NCBI GenBank assembly: GCA_026724425.1
Contig: JAIUCV010001088.1
Coordinates: 121,794 to 185,793 of the forward strand
Direction of reading: 5' to 3'
Length of the DNA stretch: 64,000 bases
DNA from: Erythrophleum ivorense
Lineage: Eukaryota; Streptophyta; Magnoliopsida; Fabales; Fabaceae
Below are positions 34,758 through 45,280 of the stretch, piece by piece; position 1 is the stretch's first letter; each line of letters begins with the position of its first letter. The notes beneath the pieces are model-generated. The model was not told where the DNA came from. It was given only the letters and a program-made list of their open reading frames with translations, and made no database searches. The translations under genes and the position numbers were made by a program.

Positions 34758-37700
34758 ATGGAAGGGACGCCTTCATCGGAAGCCATAGCCAAAGTGTCAT
34801 CAATTTTCATATACCCAATCAAGTCATGCCGTGGAATTTCAGTTCTTCAAGCACCCCTCACTCCTACTGGTAAAAAGCAGAAATACCCATCTCTTTATTT
34901 TGCTGTTTCATATTTCAGATTGTTGAATACTTCATAGTTCTTATTCTACTAGGTTATACTTACAGCTCTGTTTTGCCATAAACATCAAATTCTCTGTCAA
35001 ATTCATGCCTTGTTATTGCTTTTATTAGTTTCTTGGACCATCATAATGGTATAATCGGTGTTCATTTTCTTGTTTTGCTCTCCTGAAGGATTACTGTTAG
35101 GCGTTTATGACCATGAGCTGTGTCTCTGCATAATCTGACCTATGCATCTCAATAGATATATTTGGACATTTAAGGCATGCCTGAAGATGCAGACGAAGTA
35201 CAGTCAAGGCTTGAGAAATCTCTTTTGCAAATAATAAAGATTTCCTATTGTAGACTATATTTTCAAAAGTTATCTGCAATGTTAAAGGTCAACGTTTTAA
35301 ACCTCTTCCTTTTGTTTTCTGGTTTTTCTTTTGGTCATTAAGGAAGAAACCCCTGAATGTGCAAACACTAGGTTTTGATCAATGCCATGTAACTCCTCAA
35401 CACTATGGTTCTTTGATGGAGACCAAGTAATATGGAATGCTAAAGTTTTATATTGAATAGTATGAGACGTTCAATGGGGTACTTAAGTAGGACAATTTTT
35501 TCTACCTTAATAGCTAGTTTTTAAGAGAGAGTTTTTTATATTATTTAAGTATCTATCAATCGGTATCAGAACTGTTGGTGGCAGCCCTAGAAAGGACTAC
35601 CTATAGAGGGTTTTGATCGGCGAAGGGTTTTAACTAGCAAAAGGTCGAGTAAAGTGTTGCCGAGTGAAGTGTAGTAAAGTGTAGACAGCAAGATATTGGC
35701 TTTCCAAAGGTGGCCAATTGATGGAGACTAAGATAGTATGAGACGTCAAAGTTTTATATTGAGTAGTATAGGATGTTCAATAGGATACTATATAAGGTGG
35801 TTCTCACATCTCAGTAATTAGCTTTTTGGGAGAGAGTTCCCTGCTTTTAGTGGAGGATTCCTTACCTTACTTGGATGCCCATCATTCTTACATATGGCTA
35901 GCTATGCCAAGGTGCAAGTCAATCTCTTGCATCCAAAATTGAGAAGTTAAAACCACTGTACATGTAAAGCTTTTACATAATTGACGCAAAAATTATTCTA
36001 AACAAGTCTGCCCAAAAAAAAAAAGCACCATAGGCGAAACACACTTCAGTTTGCTTATATAAATATATAAGCTTTGGAGCAAGGGATGGCAAAAGGTCAT
36101 ACATTTTTCATCATAATGATCATTCAAAAGAAGTTTGCTTATATAAATGTAAAAGCTTTGGATCAACGGATGGCAAAAGGTCATACATTTTTCATCATAA
36201 TGATCATTCAAAAGAAGCCACCACTGCATTTTACCCCCTGAAAATTTAGTCCTTACTTTTCATCTCAGTAAATAAAATGTTTTTGTGTGCCTCTTTGCCT
36301 GTACAGTTATTGTGGGACAGGATAGTATTTATGGCTTTCCTATGGTGTGATTTTCATTATTTCTTAAAGGGGTATTGCTTTCAGATTTAACAGTAATGTT
36401 ACATTCTTGAACCTTTTGGCCTTTTGTTTTCTTTTGTCTTCTTTTCTTACTTGAGGAGGACATATTCTCCTCGTCTCATGTACTTCTCTCCCATTCTAAT
36501 AATATTTCTTCTTTTGCAAAGGAAAATTTGTAATATCATCAAGCAGTTTAGTAGCTTGCTTTGCTAATCTCTTACTATTTTGGGGGTAAGGTATCTTGAG
36601 CTATTACCAGGGCAAACTTTTCCCCCATAAGAGAATTAGAATAAAATGGTTATTATATATGCCGTGTTTAGTAAATGTTTAACATAGCTTGAAAAGCCAA
36701 GTAACTCTATGCTCAAAAGAATTACTTTTATAGGGTGAAGCAACTACTCAGGTGGGCCTTGAATATCTATATTAATTCCAGTTCCTTACTTTTGGTGAAC
36801 CTTCTTTATTTGCTTAATTGATTGCAAACTCTAAATTGGGGTTCCCGTAAAAATGTTTAAAATGAAGTCTTGAAATTCTCATCTGGTCCAAGTAGTGCAT
36901 TAAAGGTATCTCAGCTATTTGTTTAAAAGAAACTGCTTTCACTATTTGTTTAAACTCCAAGCTATTGTTAAAACTATATGTGACAACTAATAATTGCTTT
37001 GAAAGTTGACAAATGATAATGTCTTGTAAATAATTTGGAAACTTCAACTGTATCTAAAATGAAGCCAAACACCGTTTTCACTTGAGAATTATTGTTCCTA
37101 GCCCTGAAGTGTTTAAAGAACATGGGTAACAGGGTCTTCCTCCTTTCTACCTTTTTTTCCTGTTGGTAATCACGGAAATTTGCTATCCTGAACGGCTATT
37201 ACCTTTCCTAGCTATAGAGAATGTCAACCCTTTATTGTCCTTTATTTCCTTGTTCTTTCCTTTTTCTATTTTGGTATTCATTGTAATTATTTTCCTTTCC
37301 TTTTTTGGTGCTCAGTGCTTTGGACCTCATTGTTACCTTCACTGAGTTATTCCCTATTTATGTAATGTTGTGAATAATATCAGATTTCAGAGTGATAGGA
37401 CCCAAGGAGGTGTAGGGAACTCACCCTCAAGAGTGTACTATCATAGGGGAAAAACAATCTTCTTAAGTACTATACCGAGCATCTTATACTACTCAATGTG
37501 AGATTTAGATATCTCATACTACTTAATCTCTATCATAGCACTGCCCCTGAAAAGCCAACTTCCTGACATTTACACTCTACAACACTTTATCTGGCCTCTG
37601 ATCAGAACTCTCTACAAGTAGCTCTTTTTGTGCCATTGGCCAACCAGCTTTGATACCAAATGATAAGACCCAAGGAGATATGAGAACCTACCCTTAAAAA

Positions 37701-40700
37701 CTCACCATCAAGGGAGAAAAACTACTCTTCTTAGGCACTTCACCAAACATCTTATACTACACAATATAGGATTTAGGCATCCCATACTACCCATTCCTTA
37801 TCACAGAGCATGAATCCTCTTGAGTTTTCTACATTTTCTTAATATTAAAAAGGAATGCCTGCATATGAATGCCTTTTTACTTCTACTAGTATGGTGAACA
37901 CAATTTAGGTTGTCTGCAGAAAAAGCTGGGTATTAAATTATGACATAAAAATCCATTGAACTAATGATAGCAAGGTACCCTCCACTGATTTGTAGCTCTA
38001 ACATCTGATAATCTTGCATTTTTTTGTTAGATGAATTATTAAAAGTATTCATAAACTTACCAAGGATATGAAGTTAAATGCCATGAAATACCTCATGTAA
38101 GAAGGAAATAAAAGTTATCAAGGCCTTGACAAAATAATGAGTTCAATTCTTTTCCTATGATAGGATTTCGATGGGATCGACAATGGTTAGTGGTGAACTC
38201 GAAGGGGAGGGCATATACTCAAAGAGTTGAACCAAAGCTTGCTTTAGTGGAGGTAGAACTGCCAAGTGAGGCATTTCTTGAAGGCTGGGAACCTACAAAG
38301 AACTCATATATGGGTAAATTCCTGCACTCTCTTCATGCTTTGTAATATATAAAATTCCTTAAAATTGCAATTATTTCCCAGGTATGTTTATTAATCCATA
38401 ATAAGCTTCTTTAACTTACAACACAAGATATTTTTTTTATTATGTGATTGGCATCGATGACTGAATGCTGCAACCTATAATAACCAGGAAGCTCCTTCTT
38501 TCTCTCACTCTCTCTAAGACTACCTCCATTTAAGCCATCAGTCACCAAGTTAAAAGCTTTGTTGGTGTAAGGGACAACAAACTTATATATTTACTATATA
38601 AATTTTAGAAGTCGAAATGTATACTCCAATCCAATACAATTTTCATTTGACAAATGCTTTCCCAGTCTCCTTATTATTGGCGAAGAATTACAAGAGTTAA
38701 ATGGCTAGTGCTCTTTTGCTTAAGTGTGCAATTTGAGGTTACTTTTTTCTCTTTGTAGTCCATGAACATAAGATGCACTTTCTTGACATTACAGTGTTAA
38801 AAGCACCTCGTATGCAAGCTCTCAAAATTTGTTTGAGTAGACCACCTGAAGTAGCTGATGGTATCTCAGTATGGGAATGGTCTGGCTCTGCATTGGATGA
38901 GGGAGCTAAAGCATCAAAATGGTTCTCAGATTACATAGGAAAACCTAGTCGACTGGTCCGCTTCAATACTGGTAGGTCTTTCAACATGCTAAATAAGGAA
39001 TTGGAAATTGAGAACACCAACGCAAATTACCAATTATAAGCATAATAAGAACATATTGCCTTCTATGTAATATTAAAAGCCTCTGGAATTATGATGAACA
39101 TTCTGTTTGCATTGTTACCAAATGCAGAGTCAGAAGCTAGAGCTGTGGATCCTAATTATGCTAGCGGGCATAATGTCATGTTTTCTGATGGCTTCCCATT
39201 TTTGTTGTTATCTCAGGTCAGTCAAGTTGAGAAAGTGAAGTCAGAGGTCATATTTGTTTTTATGATGAATCTTTGTCCCATATATTGCCATTAATTCATT
39301 TCAGGGTTCAATGGATGCGCTCAACAAGCTTCTCAAGGAGCCCATACCTGTTAACCGATTTAGGCCCAAGTATTGATTCATTCTTGTATCTTGGTTAACT
39401 TCTACAACTATAGAATCTCTGTTTTGTAACTCTAGTTACTATTTTAGACCATACTGTACTGGATTGATCTAAATGGACTTCTAAGTCTAATAATTGATAC
39501 TTGAGTATTTCATCATGCAGTATCCTTGTTGAAGGTAGTGAACCATTTTCTGAGGACTTATGGACACAGATCAAAATAGACAAATTTTCATTTCAGGGTG
39601 TGAAGCTGTGCTCCCGTTGTAAGGTGAAGGACACTATTATTTTCTACTAATCATGTAGTCAATATGCTCCATAGGACCATTAACACATAACTTCTGCTAA
39701 CAAGTATAGCTTCTAACATGTATTATATAGTATACCTAGGTTGACTCCAGCTGAGGACAGATTTCGAAAATGTTCTGACTTCTGAGCCCTTTTGTCAGAT
39801 AAACTCTTGGAAGCCAATGTAAAGAAGGGCTATTACTTGGGGTTGACAACATGTGGACACTTTCAATTTAGAATGGATAGATTTTCAAGCATCAAAATGT
39901 AAACATGCATATGTTGGGAGAGTGGATAATAGATAATGGTCATTTCTGGTCCATTTGTGATTGTACTGCTTCTCTAGCATTCCCTGTGTATCCTAAATTT
40001 ATATTTAGCATTGATGGGAATAATGGTGTAAGGGGTGGATGAAAGAAACAAGAGTTATAGATGCTTAGATAGGTACAGGGGCATATGTTGTAAGAGCAAA
40101 TGACTAAGGAAAATGTAAAATGAAATTGAAGAAAAATCATAAATGAGAACACTAGAAATTTATTGGATAATGGTTTTGTTAAAGACGTCTTGTGTCCAAA
40201 GGGTAGTACGGTACACCTAATTTTATTCAACTCTCTTTGTATCACTCTTAACGAGGCACACCTTTAGGATACTTAAAAAAGTCATCCATCCATAATTGGT
40301 TTATAGGGCAAGGAATCACCTCGCTCTGCATCTCTTATTGAATAAACTATTATCTAGCTCGTTTGTTTCCTACATTTAGACATATCTTATTGCTTGCACA
40401 CCTACAGCTAACTATTATTCATTTACTTCTCTTTGATCTACTCATTATACCCTTTTTACGTGTATATATTTGATATTGCATAGGGCAATTATACATTCAA
40501 TTATTCAATATCTCTGGTTTTTCAAAATTTATCATGAAAATTTTTCTTACCATGCTGCGTTATCTGTACATAAATGCCAATCTACGTGTTTGGTAAGTGG
40601 ACATTCTAATTCTGCTAGGAAACCTATTGATAAGATACAAGAAAAATTCAATATCTCTGCCAAGTTGGTAATGACATCTTGAACATTGTATTACATGAAA

Positions 40701-41270
40701 ATCTTTATTTTTTTTCCTATATCTCATTTAAATATTTTATTAATTGGTTTCCAAGTACTGAGAAAATTAGTATATCAAGTTTCAACTTACCAACCTCCAC
40801 TTATTAATTTATGTGAAAAGAATGCCATGTAAAGGTAACTTCTATGTCTGTGTATCAAAGGTGCTCACAAACTTGATATGCATGTGAACTTACTAACACA
40901 GAATAGTTGTTATGGTTTTAACTAGTCTGACTGGTTCGGTTTGTGATGATCAGGTACCTTCGATCAATCAAGAGACTGGGATTGCCGGAGCCGAACCAAG
41001 CGAAACTCTGAAGAGAAGTAGGTCAGATAAAGTCCTAAGGCCAAACAGAAAACAGCAGGGGAAGGTGAGAAATGTAGTCCTTAAGCTCTGAATCAATCCT
41101 TCTTTTGCTGAATGGTTCAAATAACATGTGCATTGTTTCTGTAGGTCTACTTTGGGCAGAATATGGTGTGGAAAGATTCTTATATAGAAGGAAATGGGAA
41201 AACAGTTAAGGTGGGAGATCCTGTTTATGTCCTGCAAAAGGTCTCCTCTGCTGCTGAAGCAGCTGCTTGA
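34758..41270 (+). CDS. MOSC-domain (mARC-like) molybdenum cofactor sulfurase-related protein
   Basis: Predicted molybdenum-cofactor-binding protein related to the amidoxime-reducing component mARC. The plant substrate is not known to me. Eight exons, 34758-34869, 38164-38313, 38759-38971, 39128-39216, 39305-39369, 39521-39623, 40954-41064 and 41145-41270, join with GT-AG sites into 322 residues. The start is MEGTPSSEAI. The N-terminal beta-barrel MOSC_N domain covers about residues 9-130 (VSSIFIYPIKSCRGI, then GFRWDRQWLVVN). The MOSC domain follows (DPNYASGHNVMFSDG, PVNRFRPNILVEG, FQGVKLCSRCKVPSINQETG). Cys243 in that last motif lies where mARC proteins bind molybdenum. The C-terminus reads VYFGQNMVWKD through VGDPVYVLQKVSSAAEAAA. 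No targeting peptide is obvious. Intron 1 is 3.3 kb and contains two small LTR elements. A broken inverted copy of exons 4-8 lies downstream at 42595-44040. Confidence 0.94.
35414..35884 (+). mobile_element. TRIM-like mini LTR retrotransposon in intron 1 of the MOSC gene
   Basis: Two direct repeats, 35414-35558 and 35719-35884, both start TGATGGAGAC and end in ATCA. Just inside the left one is CGGTATCAGAAC (35561-35572), a 10/12 match to the initiator-Met tRNA primer-binding site TGGTATCAGAGC. A purine-rich stretch precedes the right repeat. TTCTT flanks both outer ends (35409-35413 and 35885-35889). The whole element is 471 bp and encodes nothing, which fits a terminal-repeat retrotransposon in miniature. 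Confidence 0.9.
36048..36215 (+). repeat. 84-bp tandem repeat, two units
   Basis: Units 36048-36131 and 36132-36215 are nearly identical (agtttgcttatataaat ... atgatcattcaaaaga). They lie within intron 1 of the MOSC gene, between the two mini LTR elements. No function is evident. Confidence 0.92.
37393..37803 (-). mobile_element. Second TRIM-like element in intron 1, opposite orientation
   Basis: Two 143-bp direct repeats (37393-37535 and 37661-37803) begin TGATA(G/A)GACCCAAGGAG and end in TATCA. On the minus strand TGGTATCAAAGC (37647-37658) lies just inside the 5' LTR, matching the Met-tRNA primer-binding site at 11 of 12 positions. CAGAG flanks both ends (37388-37392 and 37804-37808). The element totals 411 bp. 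Its LTRs share the 'tagtat.agat' core with those at 35414, so the two are probably one family. Confidence 0.9.
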
Positions 41271-42594
41271 ACTGTGTAGAATCTACATTTGCTCATGAAA
41301 CGTGAACTGCTAAGCATGCTTTGGCACGCTGTAATGCATATTATGTATCTTTTATCCAAATAATAATTTATAATTCCTAGAAATTTAGAGTGCTATATGT
41401 ATATTGTTCCAGCATGTTAGGGGCATCTGGCGAGTAATATTAGAGTAATTTGTCTTCATTTGAAAAGAAAAAACCACTGATGGACAGAGTCTCCTAGCTT
41501 TGCTAAAAAATTTCCTGAGAATTAAAACAATGGCATCGCATTTGCTGATTTTGTTTCGTTTTCTTTCTTTTAATTTTAAAAATTCAACCACTTTGAAATA
41601 CGAGGGCTTAATTGGAGTATATAAAATTTTTGGGGTGAAGATGAAACTTGGCTCAAACTTAAAGAGGTAAAATTACATTTTTACTCTCTTCTTCTTCTTT
41701 TTTCAATGTTCTAATAATAAAGAGAAAGTGATGAAATGAGTCTTCAAGTGTAGAAGCAAACATACATTACCGAGACATTAGATTATGAAATGGAGTCCAA
41801 GAATTCATTAAGCGTTCGTAGGACACAAGTAGGGGGCTACATGAATTCCGACGTATTTAAAAATAATAAATAATTGATCATTAAAAATCAAACAAGTCCT
41901 TTGATTAACATTTACTTTTATCTTTTAAACACATTGAAATTTGGGTAGCCTATGTTTCTTCCAAAGAAAAAAGAATATCCTTGTATCTTTATTTTCCACA
42001 ATAATTCTTCACAATCACATAGGCACAATCTAAACACAGGAGATCAAACTGCAGCTTCTTTACCGTAAGATTCTTAAGCACTCATAATGTAACAAGCTAG
42101 TTTGTTGAGTGTTATCTGACATGTTTGCCAAGTCTACACAATATGTATATTTTTTTAGTACATAAGAAAACAGAAGTTAAATTTAATATTTTCAATGAAT
42201 TATCCACACCTCTCACTATTAGATTACATCTAAGAGCCTTTCCAATAAGTATATTTGAATCTTATAAGCTCAATACCAATTCTATATTACAACTTCCATG
42301 TAAATTTAGGTTACCCCTGTGATTTACTGAATTTGGCTGTTATTGAATGAACTGATTTTCCAAGATCCTTACAAACTGAACCCGTAAAGCCTAGCCAAGC
42401 TTTGAGGTATAAAGGATAAGAGGGGTGAAAAAAATTATGTTTCAGACATATCCAACTTCAATTAAGCATCAGTTATTTGGATAAGAGATATTGGAAAAGG
42501 TATTACAGTGTTCCAAGGTAACCCTTTGTTCTCTTATTTTCATTATACAAACACACTTACTCTTGTGCCTGATAAGACTAGGTAGATGTAGATT
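41271..42594. other. 3' flank of the MOSC gene and intergenic DNA
   Basis: I see no gene. It separates the MOSC gene from its inverted relic. The 3' untranslated region probably covers the first 150-250 bases. Confidence 0.5.
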
Positions 42595-44040
42595 CCACAT
42601 AAACCAAGCAGCTGCTTCAGTTGAATAGGAGAAATGGAGGACGCAAACAGGACCTCCCACTTCAACGTAATTTCCATCTCCAATCAAATAATCCTTCCAA
42701 GACCATATTCTCCTCGAAATCGATCTGCAGATCCAGTACACGTTGTTTGAAAGAACAAAATGTAAGTGCACTTCTTTAAGTTTTTGTTATCCGATTCTCT
42801 AATAAAAACTTAATAACTTCTTTTTTTATTTTTTAACCACTCAGCACTACATCATTGACGGCTTCAAAAAAGTTCATTCAGATGTCATAATTCCAATATA
42901 AACCTGATATCAAAGATCTAAATAAACCTAGGTTTTATCCTATTTGAAATCAACGATGGAAAGGAGGGTTGATTAAAAGCCTCATGACTAAATGTCTCAC
43001 CTTCCTTTGCTGTTTTTCAGCTGGTCTAAAAATTGTCTTACACTCTGACCCACTTCTTTTTAGAGGATCATTAAGATTCAGATCAAGCAATCCTGGACTC
43101 TTGAATAACTGCAGATCAGACTATCACAGAAGGCATCTTCAGGCAAGGGAAATACATTGACCAAATCTGACATAAATGTACAGAAAATGATGGAACAAGA
43201 AAACGTACTAGGATAGCAGATAAACCAGAAATAAGGAATGTTAATTGTGCGTGCTCCATAACTCTCCTCATATAAGCAAGTGCACATTTGATGCCTGAGA
43301 ATCCATTCATTATTTCCAAACTAATCAACTGCAGGTACTAGCGTTTCTATGCACCAAATTTCCAAAAGTATATCTGACAAAAGGCTAAGAACATTTTTCA
43401 AGCTCTGTCCACTGTAAGAGTAATCCTATAGGCACATATTAATAGCAAAGTTGTTAGCACAAATCACATGATAGCGATACATGTTTCTAAGGAGCATATT
43501 GACATTCGATAAGTAGAAAACAATAAATGAGAGCTCTTAACATTACAATGAAAGTGCAGCTCCCCGGTCTGGAATGAAAACTTGCTCATCTTGATTTTTA
43601 TCCAGAAGTTCTCAGAAACTGATCACCATGGGACCACCCCAAACACGGATGCTGCATCATCCAGTACCAATATCTCCTTTATTAGATATAAAAATCCATA
43701 CAGATCAAACCAGTACAATCTTGTTGAAAGTAGTAACTAATTTTTTTTTAAATATTATTATATGAATGTGAGAGTTGAACAAGAGACACAAATAAATCAA
43801 TAATTGGGTTTCAAACATTAACAGGTATGGATTCCTTGAGACTATTGTTTATTGCATCCATTGATCCCAGAAAGAAACAGATGCCATATACTAATAGAAA
43901 ATTCAGCATCTAGACAGATATGACTACTCAACTTTACTGACCTCAGATAACATTAAGAATGGAAATCCATCAGAAATATGATAGTATGTCCACAAGCACA
44001 AAGAGGATCCACAGCTCTAGCTTCTGAAGCTACATTTTAA
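42595..44040 (-). pseudogene. Inverted, truncated MOSC-gene copy (relics of exons 4-8)
   Basis: Read on the minus strand, pieces of the neighbouring MOSC gene appear in order. The exon 4 relic lies at about 44030-43940 (gcttcagaagctagagctgtggatcc), exon 5 at about 43875-43820 (atcaatggatgc), exon 6 at about 43675-43560 (tcagtttctgagaactt), exon 7 at about 43110-43015, and exon 8 at about 42740-42595. The exon 8 relic still encodes WSWKDYLIGDGNYVEVGGPV and ends STEAAAW, with the stop codon lost. Exon 4 has a deletion and shifted frame, and the exon 4 donor region reads gaggt rather than caggt. Exons 1-3 were not found. Introns are retained, so this is a segmental, not retroposed, duplicate. 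Confidence 0.88.
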
Positions 44041-45280
44041 ACGAAGATATGCTTTCCCAAAAATAAGGAGATTAGGAAGCATTTATGAAATAAAAACTTA
44101 AAATGCTAACTTCAGAAGCCTTAGGGTTTAGGTGTAGGGGAGAAGCAGAAATATTAAATCACAAATTAGGACCATCCTTCTTGAGACCACACTAGACGAT
44201 GACAAAAGCGACAAAGCAAAGGCATGTATATTAACATAAGAAAATGAACTTTTGAAAACTACAATCATCGTAGCAAAGAACCCATAATATCTCTAATTTT
44301 ACCTTTATTCTCTTTCAATTCAACTTGTTCATTGAACGTAAACAGGCAGCATACACAACATAGTGCAAATGTTAAGGAAGAGTACTGACCAAAAATGTAC
44401 ACAATTAGTGAGCATCTATTTCAAGTCAAACTGTTATGAATAATTAGTGAGAAATCAACATGATATTGTGATGTAAAGACTATTGCTATCAAGGATCAAT
44501 ATAACCCAAAAGCTTAAACTGTTGGGTGAAGGCCTGGCCTGGTTTTATTAATACCTCTTATAGTTGTCAACAAGTCAGCAAGTCAGCAAGTCACCAATGA
44601 ATGACCAAGGAACAATTTCTTCTGTAGGCACATCCAAACACATTTAATGCATTTTAATTTTGACAAACACTTTATCTCAATGATTAATAATACTCAAATA
44701 ACACAAGTACAAATGAAACCAAAGGCCTAACTGCTAAATATAAGATAGTATTTCTAGCCATCCCTAAGTCAGTGACAGAAAAGGTTCCTTTTATAGCTAC
44801 AAAACCAGAAATATAGTTGTTAGAGATTATAATAATACTATTCAAATTATTCTCGCAGAATTTTGATTAAACCAGTTGAGAACTGTCATCTAAAAGAAGG
44901 ATCAAGTTAACATTAGGATATTTCAATTTCCTTGGCTTGCTGCAATAATTTTTCTACCTTTGTCAAGGCTTGAATTGGCTGATACTAGATGAAGTATTTT
45001 TCTGGACAATGTGGTTGTAGTATGATCAGATTGTACAAGGTCTGGGCAGTTGAAATGGTCCACGTGGTACAATTCCTGTCATTTGTCATCTTTTAGGTTC
45101 ACACTAATATCCCCAAATAGACAAGGTGAGATTTATGTACAAAGCACAAGGAAAATTCTATCTCTGATGTCTATCTGCCTTTAAAAAGTTTGAGGACTTA
45201 CAGCATGAGGACCTTGACAAATTACCGTATTTGGGGGTCTCTATGCTTCAAAAAAGTTGGAAAAAATGGCTCTCAAAATA
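44041..45280. other. Intergenic DNA, 3' flank of the PPR gene
   Basis: I see no coding exon. Exon 3 of the MOSC gene copy was looked for here and not recognised. Confidence 0.45.
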
